Assembly (NCBI RefSeq): GCF_036245865.1
Contig: NZ_BTTW01000001.1
Location: 930,001 to 994,000, forward strand
Length of the DNA stretch: 64,000 nucleotides
Direction: 5' to 3'
From: Corallococcus caeni
GTDB lineage: Bacteria > Myxococcota > Myxococcia > Myxococcales > Myxococcaceae
Below, one piece after another: positions 27,742-35,994 of this stretch. The position numbers were made by a program, and so were the translations under genes. The notes under the pieces are model-generated. The model saw only the letters and a list, made by a program, of their open reading frames with translations. It did no database searches and was not told the DNA's origin. Every line of letters begins with the position of its first letter. The stretch's first letter is position 1.

Positions 27742-28743
27742 ATGTCACCCTCGCCGCGGCCCCCCTTCCGCTTCCGTCTCCGCTCGAGCCTCGCCCTGTG
27801 GGGCGCGGTGCTCGCGCTCGCCGGCTGTGATGGACAGCCTGCTCAATCGCTGGCGGTTCCGGACGCCGGATCCTGCGTCCAAGGCAACTGCCCGCAGCCC
27901 GACAGCGGAACGCCGCCGGTCCCGGATGGCCCTCACGTGCGCATCGCGGCGTACAACGTGCACCGCCTCTTCGACACGGTCTGCGCGACGGGCTCCTGCG
28001 GCGGCTCCAACTACGAGGAGCTGCCCACGGAGGCGGAGTTCGCGGCGCAGGTGGACCAGCTCGGCCGGGCCATCACCGCGCTCAACGCGGACATCGTGAT
28101 GCTGGAAGAGGTTGAGACCCAGGCGTCGCTGGACGGGCTCCTGAGCCGGGTTCCACAGTTCATGTACTCGCGGCTCGGGGAGACCTACTCCGCCGCGTCG
28201 GTGGACGTGGCGGTCCTCTCCCGCTTCCCCATCACGGAAGTGCGCAGCCACCAAAGCCAGTACATCTACAGGCCGGACGGCTCGGCCACCCGCTTCTCAC
28301 GCGACCTGCTGGAGGTGCACCTGGACGTGGACGGCGCGCACGTCATCGTCTTCGCGGCGCACTTCCGCTCCAAGGTGAACGACGATCCCGGCCGCCGCGT
28401 CGCGGAAGCCTATGCCTCGCGGAGCATCCTCCTCGAATCCGTGAAGGAGTTCCCCTCCGCGCTGGTGGTGATGGGCGGCGACCTCAACGACGTCCCCGGG
28501 TCGGAGGCCATCAACGCCCTGGACGAGGTCCTGCTGCGCGTCGCCAGGGACCGGCCGGAGAGCGATACGTGGTCGTATGTCTATTCTGGCCGGGGGCAGG
28601 CCATCGACCACCTCTACCTGGCGCCCGGAGGGGGCGGCACCTACGTGCCGGGCTCCTTCCGCGTGGCCCGCGACGGCGATGGCTACGGCGGCTCCGACCA
28701 CCGCGCGGTGTACGCGGACTTCGCACTCACGACGCCTCCTTGA
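27742..28743 (+). CDS. Endonuclease/exonuclease/phosphatase family lipoprotein
   Basis: 333 aa from the ATG at 27742. The signal ends in LALAG-Cys, so it is probably lipid-anchored. The EEP fold shows AYNVHRLFD (Asn ligand), MLEEVET (metal Glu), GDLNDVPGSEAI (catalytic Asp and Asn) and GGSDHRAVYADF (Asp-His pair). Members hydrolyse phosphodiesters or phosphomonoesters of nucleic acids, inositol phosphates or lipids. The exported location makes extracellular nucleic acid or lipid more likely than genome repair. Confidence 0.88.
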   Translation: MSPSPRPPFRFRLRSSLALWGAVLALAGCDGQPAQSLAVPDAGSCVQGNCPQPDSGTPPVPDGPHVRIAAYNVHRLFDTVCATGSCGGSNYEELPTEAEFAAQVDQLGRAITALNADIVMLEEVETQASLDGLLSRVPQFMYSRLGETYSAASVDVAVLSRFPITEVRSHQSQYIYRPDGSATRFSRDLLEVHLDVDGAHVIVFAAHFRSKVNDDPGRRVAEAYASRSILLESVKEFPSALVVMGGDLNDVPGSEAINALDEVLLRVARDRPESDTWSYVYSGRGQAIDHLYLAPGGGGTYVPGSFRVARDGDGYGGSDHRAVYADFALTTPP

Positions 28744-28822
28744 GCGAGCGCGAGACGGCGGGCTTCGCACACTCCCCCGCCCTCCTGGCGCGGTGCCTGT
28801 GGGACACCCCACGCGGCGGGCC

Positions 28823-28838
28823 TGGCATTGACGCGGCA
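28823..28838 (+). promoter_or_regulatory. Possible sigma-54 promoter (GG-N10-GC)
   Basis: CTGGCATTGACGCGGCAAT has GG at 28824-28825 and GC at 28836-28837 with the required 10-nt spacing, in the right orientation for the GNAT gene 130 bp downstream. The -24 part TGGCA fits well and the -12 part (GGCA for TTGC) is only fair. Confidence 0.3.
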
Positions 28839-28908
28839 ATGACAGCCAGGACGTAACCGTCCACGGCAGCCGCTTTCCAGCACGGCCCCCCTCCCTACCT
28901 TCAAAGCC

Positions 28909-28971
28909 ATGAAAGCAAGCTCATGGCGAGGCTTCGCGCTCCGGCATCCCGTCCCCGGAGGCAGGCCATGA
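28909..28971 (+). CDS. Possible 20-codon leader ORF
   Basis: An ATG at 28909 opens a 20-residue frame (MKASSWRGF..., basic and Pro-rich) whose TGA overlaps the ATG of the GNAT gene (ATGA, 28968-28971). It could be a translational-coupling leader. No homology is recognisable and chance is possible. Confidence 0.2.
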   Translation: MKASSWRGFALRHPVPGGRP

Positions 28972-30017
28972 TTGAGGTGCGAACCTTTGACGGCGACGCC
29001 TCCGAGGCCTCCTGGTTCCTCAACCGCGTCTGGCAGTCCACCTACGGCAAGACGGCGCCGCTGCCCGTCTGGGACAAGCGCTTCTACGATTGGCGCCTGT
29101 TCCGGGGCGGCCAGGCGCCGCGCGACTACCTGCTGGCCGCCTACGAGGGGAAGACGCTGGTGGGCACCCTCTTCGCGGAGCCCGCGAGGCTCCGCCTGGG
29201 CCGCCTGGAGGTGGACGGCAGCTACGGACTGCGGGCCACCGTCACGAACTCCCATCGCGGACAGGGCATTGGCGCGAAGCTGGCAAAGGAGCTGCTCCGG
29301 CGGCACCAGGACCGGGCGGCGCGGCTCACCCTGGGCTTCACGACCGCGGAGCCCCGCCCGCCGGGCTTCTGGCGCAGGTCGTGGAACACGCGCCTCTTCG
29401 GGGGGCTCGGGCTGTGGATGTATGCCTTTGACGCGCGGGCGCTGGCCCGCTGGTCCTTCACGGACAACGAGCGGAGGCTGTTCACGCTGGCGCAGCCCTT
29501 CCTGCGGCACCGCTTCCGCGAGGCGGACCGCGAGGGCATCCGCCCGTATCAGCTCGCGGACCTGGGGCGCTGCGCGACGCTGGTCCACGACATGCTGCGC
29601 CCGGTGACGCTGGGCTACACGTACACGACCGAGCAGCTGGCGGCCCAGCTCCAGTACCGCGACGTGCCCCACACCTTCGTGCTGGAGCAGGACGGCGAGG
29701 TGCGCGGGCTCGTCAGCTCCCACAGCCTCTTGATGACGGGCGTGGGGGAGCTCACCGCGGAGGTCGTGGACCTGATGGCCTTCCACGACTCCGTGTCCGC
29801 GCAAGACCGGCAGCGGCTGCTCCAGGTGGCCATGCAGGACATGGAGCGCCGGGGCGTGGCGTGCGCGGGCATGCTGCGCGGGCCCGGCACGCCGGTGTCC
29901 CTGCTGTGTCGCTCGGGCTGGGTGCCGCTGCCCCGGCGCGCGAAGGTGACGTGCCTCATGCCCATCTGCGACCTGGACCTGCCCGCCGACCCGTGCGTCT
30001 TCACCCACCTGCGATGA
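28968..30017 (+). CDS. GNAT family N-acetyltransferase
   Basis: 349 aa from the ATG at 28968, preceded by CGGAGGCAGG. The acetyl-CoA-binding loop is TVTNSHRGQGIGAKLAKELL (the R-G-Q-G-I-G pattern). A second, degenerate GNAT-like half follows (about 200-349) with AFHDSVSAQDRQRLLQVAMQDMERRG. Two-domain GNATs of this size often act on small molecules or peptides, and no specific substrate is indicated. It overlaps the convergent glycosyltransferase gene by 17 bp at their 3' ends. Confidence 0.8.
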   Translation: MIEVRTFDGDASEASWFLNRVWQSTYGKTAPLPVWDKRFYDWRLFRGGQAPRDYLLAAYEGKTLVGTLFAEPARLRLGRLEVDGSYGLRATVTNSHRGQGIGAKLAKELLRRHQDRAARLTLGFTTAEPRPPGFWRRSWNTRLFGGLGLWMYAFDARALARWSFTDNERRLFTLAQPFLRHRFREADREGIRPYQLADLGRCATLVHDMLRPVTLGYTYTTEQLAAQLQYRDVPHTFVLEQDGEVRGLVSSHSLLMTGVGELTAEVVDLMAFHDSVSAQDRQRLLQVAMQDMERRGVACAGMLRGPGTPVSLLCRSGWVPLPRRAKVTCLMPICDLDLPADPCVFTHLR

Positions 30018-31131
30018 CGCGCGAGCGCGAGCCCTGGACCTTGCGGTAGAGCCGCACGGCCCCGCGGGCCACGGTCCGCACGCCCCCGCCCGCGCAGACG
30101 CACAGCGCGGGCAGGACGAGCAGCAGGTACTGCGGCCACTTGGTGTTCCACAGCAAGAGGAACACCAGCCCCACGACGGCGCCCACCGCCCACACGGGCC
30201 GCTCGCGCCACGTCGCGGGCAGGCCCACCACCGCCAGCGGCAGCAGCGCGCGGGCGTTGAAGTGCGTGAGGTAGATGCCCGGGTCGGAGGCCGACAGCCA
30301 CGTGTCCGTGAGGAACGCGAGCGGCTGGTACCAGGGCAGCGCGGCGCGGCGCACGTGCTCGTTGTGCGAATAGTCCCAGTGGAACGTGATGGACTCCCAC
30401 AGCAGCGCGAACGGCGACGACCACAGCGCGGGGTTCACGAGGAGGAACGCCGCCGCCGTGGACACGACGATGGCGGCCCACGGGCGCCACCGCGTGCGCG
30501 CGCCCGCCACCAGGAACGGCAGGAACGTGAGCCCGCCCACCAGGCCGTACGGATACTTCCCCGCCGCCGCCAGCCCCAGGAGCGCGCCGGACACCGCGGT
30601 CCATCCCGGCGCGAAGCCGTGGCGCCGGGCGCGCTCGAAGGCGAGCAGCGCGAGCACCGCGAACAGCCCCGGCACCGCCTCCAGGTACGCCTGGGACGTG
30701 TACTTCGTGTGGTACGGGTCCCACGCGAGCAGGAGCGCGCCCAACGGATCCACGAGCGCCACGAGCCCCACCTGGAGCACCCCGGCCACCGCCGACAGGC
30801 TCCGCGTCGCGCGGAACACGGGGCGCGCGGCGTCCGGGATGGGCTGGCCCATGGGCACGTTTGACCAGTCGGGTTCGGGAGCGCCCGTCACCCGCACGGT
30901 CTGCGCGAAGAGCAGCTTCACCAGCGGCGGGTGTTCGAAGTTCTCCCGCAGCTTGCCGATGTCGCCCCAGCGCCCCTCCTCCAGCATCCCGGCATAGGTG
31001 AAGGCGATGGGCAGGTAGGTCGCCTCGTCGAAGTCCTGGCCCAGCCGTTCCACGGCGTGGGCGCGTTGCCAGACGGCGACCAGGACGGCGGCGAGTGCGA
31101 CGAGGAGGGCCAGCAGGCGCGTGCGGGACAC
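30001..31131 (-). CDS. GT39/ArnT-like polytopic glycosyltransferase, compact
   Basis: 376 aa from a GTG at 31131 (upstream frame collides with the next gene). The first membrane helix is followed by the DFDEATYLP motif, where acidic residues of the first periplasmic loop bind metal and lipid-sugar in GT39/GT83 enzymes. About nine further hydrophobic segments follow. The usual loop between the second and third helices is very short here (AGVLQVGLVALVDPLGALLLAWDPYHTKYTSQAYLEA), so it may have lost about a dozen residues. It would transfer a sugar from a polyprenyl carrier in the periplasm. Confidence 0.72.
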   Translation of the reverse strand: MSRTRLLALLVALAAVLVAVWQRAHAVERLGQDFDEATYLPIAFTYAGMLEEGRWGDIGKLRENFEHPPLVKLLFAQTVRVTGAPEPDWSNVPMGQPIPDAARPVFRATRSLSAVAGVLQVGLVALVDPLGALLLAWDPYHTKYTSQAYLEAVPGLFAVLALLAFERARRHGFAPGWTAVSGALLGLAAAGKYPYGLVGGLTFLPFLVAGARTRWRPWAAIVVSTAAAFLLVNPALWSSPFALLWESITFHWDYSHNEHVRRAALPWYQPLAFLTDTWLSASDPGIYLTHFNARALLPLAVVGLPATWRERPVWAVGAVVGLVFLLLWNTKWPQYLLLVLPALCVCAGGGVRTVARGAVRLYRKVQGSRSRVIAGG

Positions 31132-31224
31132 GTGCGTACGGATATCACGAAGGCCGCGTGCGGCCCGCCGAGCAGCGGAGGCGCGGCCCTGGTGTCGCGC
31201 GGCCCGACGCCCCAGCTTTGGGGC

Positions 31225-31758
31225 ATGAGAATCGCACGCGTCCTCACTGTTGCCGCCCTGCTCGCGGGCGGTTCCGCTGTCGCGAAGCGCGACGAGACCG
31301 TGGAGCTGCGGACGCCCCGGACGACCGTGCGTGCGACCGTCGATGCGCAGGGTCTCCAGGGCCCGGACCTGCGGCTCCAGCTGTCGGACACCGCGTTGAA
31401 GGGCCAGGCCTTCCAGCGCCCCGTGGACCTGAAGCTGTCGGACCAGCGCATCCAGGGCACCGTGGACCAGAAGCCGGTGGACCTCACCGTGCGCGAGCGC
31501 CCGGACGTGGTGGAGGCGCTGGGCACCTTCGCGGGCCAGCCGTCGTCCCTGACGCTCAGCCCGGATGAGCTGACGGGGTCGGTGGGGCCGTGCGGCTACA
31601 ACCTCATCATCGAGCGCGACCGCAAGCACTACCGGGGGACGCGCGCCTGCGGCAATGAGCGCGAGAACGACGTGTACGTCGCCATCCCCAGGGCCCTGGA
31701 GAAGGAGCCCGCGTCCGGGCGCATCGCCGCGCTGAGCGTGCTGCTCTCCCACCCCTGA
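31225..31758 (+). CDS. Hypothetical exported protein
   Basis: 177 aa from the ATG at 31225. A signal peptide (about 1-20, ending SAVA) is followed by a beta-rich domain with internal similarity: VDLKLSDQRIQGTVDQKPVDLTV and LRLQLSDTALKGQAFQRPVDLKL repeat a pattern of about 22 residues. Two Cys (in GPCGYN and RACGNE) could form a disulphide. No family is recognised. It is divergent from the glycosyltransferase across 93 bp. Confidence 0.75.
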   Translation: MRIARVLTVAALLAGGSAVAKRDETVELRTPRTTVRATVDAQGLQGPDLRLQLSDTALKGQAFQRPVDLKLSDQRIQGTVDQKPVDLTVRERPDVVEALGTFAGQPSSLTLSPDELTGSVGPCGYNLIIERDRKHYRGTRACGNERENDVYVAIPRALEKEPASGRIAALSVLLSHP

Positions 31759-31809
31759 GGGCGCGCACGGTGGTGGTGCGCGGGGCGCGGGTGTAGTGAA
31801 GTCCGGGCC

Positions 31810-33102
31810 GTGTCCACCCTCCCCTCCGGCGTCGCGCCCGAGCGCACCATCGGGCCACTTCAACTACTGGCCCTGGGCGTCAACGGCATTGTCGGCGTCG
31901 GCATCTTCTTCGCGCCCGCGGAGGTCGCCGCGCAGGCGCCCGGCCTGGGCGCGGTGTGGGCCTTCGCGCTGACGGGGCTCGCGCTGGTGCCCGTGGCGTT
32001 CGCGTTCGCGGTGCTCGGCCGGCGGTTCGACTCGGATGGCGGGCCCGTGGTGTTCGCGCGCGCGGCGTTCGGCGAGCGCGTGTCGTTCCTCGTCGGCTGG
32101 GTGGCCTACGTCAGCGCCTTCTTGAGCACGTCCGCGGTGATGGCGGGCCTGGCGCGGGCGGTGGCACCGTCGGTGGGCCTGGGAGGGCCCATGGGCGAGC
32201 GGCTGCTGGCCTCCGCGCTGGTGACGGGGCTGGCGGCGCTGGTGGCCTCCGGCATCCGCGTGTCCGCGCGGACATGGACGGGGCTCACGGTGCTCAAGCT
32301 ACTGCCCCTGGCGGCGCTGCTGGGCGCGTTCTTCTTCCTGCCGGCCGGGCAGGTGCCGCCACCGCTGCCCGCCACGGGGACGTCCTGGCTCAAGGCGGGG
32401 CTGACGGTGATGTTCGCCTACCAGGGCTTTGAAATCGTCCCGGTCATCGCCGGGCAGGTGCGCGCGTCGGAGCGCACGGTGCCCATGGCGACGGTGGGCT
32501 CCTTGCTGCTGGCGATGCTGCTGTACGTGGGGCTCGTGTGGGCGTGCGTGGCGGCGCTGCCGGACCTGGCGCACGCGGGCGCGCCCCTGGCGCAGGCGGC
32601 GGGCGTGTGGGGCGGCGCGGGGCTGGAGCGGCTGGTGGGCGCGGGCACCAGCGTGTCCGCGCTGGGCATCTGCGTGGGGATGATGGTGACGACGCCGCGC
32701 TACCTGTCCGCGCTGGCCTCCGGGGAGCGCTCGCTGTTCGGGCTGGAGCGCATGTCCGCGACGGGCGTGCCCATGCGGGCGCTCACGGTGACGTGGGCGC
32801 TGGTGCTGGGGTTCGTGAACCTGGGCGACCTGTCGGAGCTCTTCGCCCTCTCCGCCATCGCGGTGCTGATGCAATTCGGTGTCACCGCGGCGGCGCTGGC
32901 GGTGCTGGCCCTGCGGCGGGAGCGGGGCCTGCGGCCGGCGCACGCGCTGCTCGCGGTGCCCACGCTGGTGCTGGGCCTGACGCTGGTGGCCTTCGGCGCG
33001 AGCGCGCGCGAGGCGGCGGTGGCCCTGGTGGCGGTGCTCGCGGGGCTGGCGCTGATGAGCCTGTCGCGGCCGAGGGAGCCAGCGCCCGTCCGCCTGCCCT
33101 GA
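31810..33102 (+). CDS. APC-family amino acid permease
   Basis: 430 aa with twelve predicted membrane helices and a GTG start. The first helix carries the APC signature GVNGIVGVGIFFAP, where the broken helix binds the amino group of the substrate. The FAYQGFEIVPVIAGQ segment matches the conserved sixth helix. It is an inner-membrane amino acid or polyamine carrier, and the substrate is not determinable here. Codon bias is that of the host chromosome. Confidence 0.9.
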   Translation: MSTLPSGVAPERTIGPLQLLALGVNGIVGVGIFFAPAEVAAQAPGLGAVWAFALTGLALVPVAFAFAVLGRRFDSDGGPVVFARAAFGERVSFLVGWVAYVSAFLSTSAVMAGLARAVAPSVGLGGPMGERLLASALVTGLAALVASGIRVSARTWTGLTVLKLLPLAALLGAFFFLPAGQVPPPLPATGTSWLKAGLTVMFAYQGFEIVPVIAGQVRASERTVPMATVGSLLLAMLLYVGLVWACVAALPDLAHAGAPLAQAAGVWGGAGLERLVGAGTSVSALGICVGMMVTTPRYLSALASGERSLFGLERMSATGVPMRALTVTWALVLGFVNLGDLSELFALSAIAVLMQFGVTAAALAVLALRRERGLRPAHALLAVPTLVLGLTLVAFGASAREAAVALVAVLAGLALMSLSRPREPAPVRLP

Positions 33103-33207
33103 CGTCTCGGCACGTCTGGAGGGCGGGCAGGCCTGGGGACAACCCGGCACGTTGTGTTGCGAAGGGGCGACCGGGCCGGGAGACTCGCGCGGGGGTCTTG
33201 CGAGGCG

Positions 33208-33927
33208 ATGCTCGGGTATCAGGCGAATGCGCAGTGGCGGGACATGTCCGACTTCGTGGTGCACTTCACGAAGCCCGGGCCTCCGTACCACGACGCCTAC
33301 CAGAACATGATGAGCATCCTGGGAGCGCGCACGCTCATCCCGGGCGCGGAGGGGTTTGGCATCGCGCGGCGGGAGGCGGTGGTGGCGGACCGGCACCGCT
33401 CGGTGTGCTTCAGCGAGATTCCGCTCGATCAGCTCGCGAGGCTGGTGCAGCGCCGGAGCCTGTACGGCATCGCCTTCCGCAAGAGCTTCATCCTGTCGCA
33501 GGGCGGAGGACCCGTCTGGTACGTGCAGTACGGCTCCCCGGCGCACCTGGCGATGAGGCACCAGCTGGATCAGGCGCTGGCGGCGAAGGAGCCGCACAAG
33601 GAGCCCGTGTGGGCGGTGACGCCCTTCGTGGACATCCAGGGTGACGCGCACAACGCGCCCTACAGCTACCGCTTCGACTGGGAGCGCGAGTGGCGCGTCC
33701 CAGGCCTGCTGCGCTTCACGGAGTACGACGTCGCGGCGCTCTTCCTCCCGGAAGAGGTCCACACCCTGGCCCAGGACTTCTTCGCCTGGGCGGTGCGCGA
33801 GCGCGCGGGCCCGGGCTACTTCTGCCCGGTGCTGGATCCGGGCTGGAAGGCGGAGCAGATCATGGAGGCGCTGGCGAAGCAGCCGGAGGCGCCGGTGGCG
33901 GCGGAGCGCAAGAGCGTGCAGGGGTGA
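33208..33927 (+). CDS. AbiGi-like putative abortive infection protein
   Basis: 239 aa from the ATG at 33208 (GTG 33154 or ATG 33244 are alternatives). The pattern FVVHFTK...MMSILGARTLIPG, VCFSEIPLDQLARLV, RSLYGIAFRKSF and FDWEREWRVPG...VAALFLPEE is that of the AbiGi family (PF10899). Members were named from the AbiG phage-exclusion system, where AbiGi is the putative antitoxin partner. AbiGii, the usual partner, is not seen next to it. Instead a Fic gene lies 6 bp away in convergent orientation. The family is recalled from motif memory and not searched. Confidence 0.65.
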   Translation: MLGYQANAQWRDMSDFVVHFTKPGPPYHDAYQNMMSILGARTLIPGAEGFGIARREAVVADRHRSVCFSEIPLDQLARLVQRRSLYGIAFRKSFILSQGGGPVWYVQYGSPAHLAMRHQLDQALAAKEPHKEPVWAVTPFVDIQGDAHNAPYSYRFDWEREWRVPGLLRFTEYDVAALFLPEEVHTLAQDFFAWAVRERAGPGYFCPVLDPGWKAEQIMEALAKQPEAPVAAERKSVQG

Positions 33928-33933
33928 CCGGCC

Positions 33934-35280
33934 TCAGGCCTTGTGTTTCTTGAGGCGTCTCTCGAGCTGGGCAACGGGAGAGAAGGTGAAAGCCCGTCCG
34001 ACCTGCGACCTGCTCAAGAACCCCGCGGCTTCGAGGTCGAGGAGATCCTGACGGGCGGTTTGATAGACCACGCCGTGCCGACGCCGGTGCGACTGGATGT
34101 CGTAGCGCGCGGCCGGATGGTGAAGAGCATGTGCTAGCAACTCTCGCTGCCGATGATTGAGGCTCGGATCCTCCTGGAGGAGAAGATCCACCTGCCTGGC
34201 GTCCCGCGCCTTCCGATTCAGATACGCGTAGAGGTCATCGGTCGCGCGTTGGATGACGTCCAGTTGGTGCAGGAGGAAGTAGGTAACGTCTCCTCCGTCC
34301 GTCTCCGTGAACAGGAACGCCCGGCTGTATTGCATCTGGGCGCGCTGGATGATCCGGGAAATGGAGAGGAACTCCGCGATCCAATACCCCTGGCGAATCA
34401 TGCTCCAATAGAACAGGGCCCGAGCAGTGCGTCCGTTTCCATCCACGAAAGGATGGTCGTAGGCGAGCATGAAGTGAATCACGATGGCGCGTACGACCGG
34501 ATGGATGAAGGCATCCCCTCCAGGGTCATTCGCGAACGCACAGAGCTGCCGCAACCGGCCGGGCAGTTCACTGGCGTCAGGGGGAACATGGAGGATCTCT
34601 CCACTCGCACGGTCCTGGACGGTGATGGGCTCATCGCCGCGCCGCAAGCACCCCTCTTCGCCAGCGTCAAGCGTGTCACGCGTGATGGTTTCGTGCAGTT
34701 CCAGGAGCAGAGAGGTCGTCAGCGGCGCATGCGCCTTCCGGCGCATCAATTCCATCGCCTGGAAGTTGTTGAAGATCATCCGCTCGTCCTTGGTCCGAGG
34801 CGGACGGCCCTGCTCCAGCATCTCCTTGGCGACCTTTCGCGTCGTGGAGGCCCCTTCAAGCTGACTGGAGGTGATGGCCTCTTCCATCAACGACTCGATG
34901 ATGTATCGGTCCCGGACGTCCGAATTGGCCAGTTGAGGGTCCGCCAGCTCCAGCCTCTTCCCGAGCTGCCAGTCGATCCGGTGCAGGCCCGATAGGAGAC
35001 TGTCAGGACGGGCAACGGAGAACGGCTGCCCTGTCTTGTCGAGAAGCGGCAGGTCGGAGCCTAGCGCGGCGCGTGCGGCCCTCACCCGGTACCACCACTC
35101 TTCATGTGTCATGCCCTGGGACACGGGATGACGGCGAAGCTCATCCCAGTGGAGATAGCGACCGTCTATCTCCGGCCCTATCGGCTTGCGCTCCAGCAGG
35201 GCGACAAGCCGCTCCGCTCCTTCCCGAGCCACCCTCTGGACGAATGCATGGAGGTCTGGAGGCGTCGAGGGGAGTCGCAT
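33934..35280 (-). CDS. Fic family protein, self-inhibited (class II)
   Basis: 448 aa. The Fic core HPFVDGNGRTAR (276-287) is intact: His276, Asp280, Asn282, Arg284 and Arg287. An N-terminal inhibitory helix carries SSQLEG (138-143), fitting [S/T]xxxE[G/N], so the enzyme is autoinhibited by its own Glu142. A C-terminal winged-helix region (about 385-448, VVYQTARQDLLDLEAAGFL) is usual in this clade. Fic enzymes transfer AMP or related groups to protein hydroxyls. Base composition is lower in GC than its neighbours, and an AT-rich hairpin sits 20 bp upstream of the start; both suggest acquisition. Confidence 0.92.
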   Translation of the reverse strand: MRLPSTPPDLHAFVQRVAREGAERLVALLERKPIGPEIDGRYLHWDELRRHPVSQGMTHEEWWYRVRAARAALGSDLPLLDKTGQPFSVARPDSLLSGLHRIDWQLGKRLELADPQLANSDVRDRYIIESLMEEAITSSQLEGASTTRKVAKEMLEQGRPPRTKDERMIFNNFQAMELMRRKAHAPLTTSLLLELHETITRDTLDAGEEGCLRRGDEPITVQDRASGEILHVPPDASELPGRLRQLCAFANDPGGDAFIHPVVRAIVIHFMLAYDHPFVDGNGRTARALFYWSMIRQGYWIAEFLSISRIIQRAQMQYSRAFLFTETDGGDVTYFLLHQLDVIQRATDDLYAYLNRKARDARQVDLLLQEDPSLNHRQRELLAHALHHPAARYDIQSHRRRHGVVYQTARQDLLDLEAAGFLSRSQVGRAFTFSPVAQLERRLKKHKA

Positions 35281-35299
35281 GGGCTTGAACCACCAATCT

Positions 35300-35327
35300 A
35301 CTACTAATTTTTACTAAAAATAGTAGT
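35300..35327. promoter_or_regulatory. AT-rich inverted repeat upstream of the Fic gene
   Basis: ACTACTA (35300-35306) pairs perfectly with TAGTAGT (35321-35327), and inner TTTTT pairs with AAAAA around a 3-nt ACT loop with one bulged A. The segment is almost pure A/T plus C/G at arm ends, unlike the rest of this chromosome. It lies between the macro-domain stop and the Fic start and could be an operator/promoter element for Fic. Confidence 0.5.
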
Positions 35328-35330
35328 TCC

Positions 35331-35993
35331 TCACCGTTCCGGGTCTACACGGAGCCGGAAGTCGTCCTCGGCGGCCTGGCGCAGCGAGTGGGGAATGGAG
35401 GGCCTGCCCATGACCGTACGCACCCAAGCCTCCTTCATCTGGCGCGCGCAGCGCTCCGGCGGCATCCGTCCCACGGCGGTCGCGAGGCCCGGACACAGCA
35501 TCGTCCGGATGGGCGTCTTCGCCGTGGCGTTGTGGGCGAGGACGGCTCGCAACGCGGCTCGGAACGCGAGATAGGCATTCACCGTGTCGCTGACGTCCGC
35601 GGGAACGCGCATCGTGGGCGCGCTGATGCACCACGGGATTTCCGGGCGCCCGGTGGGGACCAGCACCGCCAGCCCCACGGGCAGCTCGCCGCCGTGCTCC
35701 TTCGCCAGCAGTTCCCGCAGCCGCTCCTGGACCTGGGGCCCCAGCTGGTACGTGTAGACGGCATCGATGCCGCCATCCATGAACCCGAAGCTGTTCGCCG
35801 GACTGACCACCGCGTCCGCGCGCACGTCAATGGGATCCGAAGCGGACACCGTGCCCGCGCGCTCCGAGAAGATGTCTCCCTGAGAGATCGTGACACCTGG
35901 AACGCCGTCGAACTCCCGGCGCCACGCCTCCACCAGTGCACGTCCCAGGTCTCGCAGATGGAGTTGAAGCGCAGGCGCCATGGTGGCCCGCAT
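35331..35993 (-). CDS. Macro-domain protein
   Basis: 220 aa. The macro-domain ADP-ribose pocket is visible as ADAVVSPANSFGFMDGGIDAVY (about 60-81), with a later phosphate loop in IRTMLCPGLATAVGRMP. This resembles phage-tail-like or Tvg1-type macro domains more than the de-ADP-ribosylating MacroD. It binds ADP-ribose or a related nucleotide, and whether it hydrolyses it is unclear. It lies 1 nt after a TPR lipoprotein gene and upstream of Fic on the same strand, so all three could be on one transcript. Confidence 0.82.
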   Translation of the reverse strand: MRATMAPALQLHLRDLGRALVEAWRREFDGVPGVTISQGDIFSERAGTVSASDPIDVRADAVVSPANSFGFMDGGIDAVYTYQLGPQVQERLRELLAKEHGGELPVGLAVLVPTGRPEIPWCISAPTMRVPADVSDTVNAYLAFRAALRAVLAHNATAKTPIRTMLCPGLATAVGRMPPERCARQMKEAWVRTVMGRPSIPHSLRQAAEDDFRLRVDPER

Positions 35994-35994
35994 C

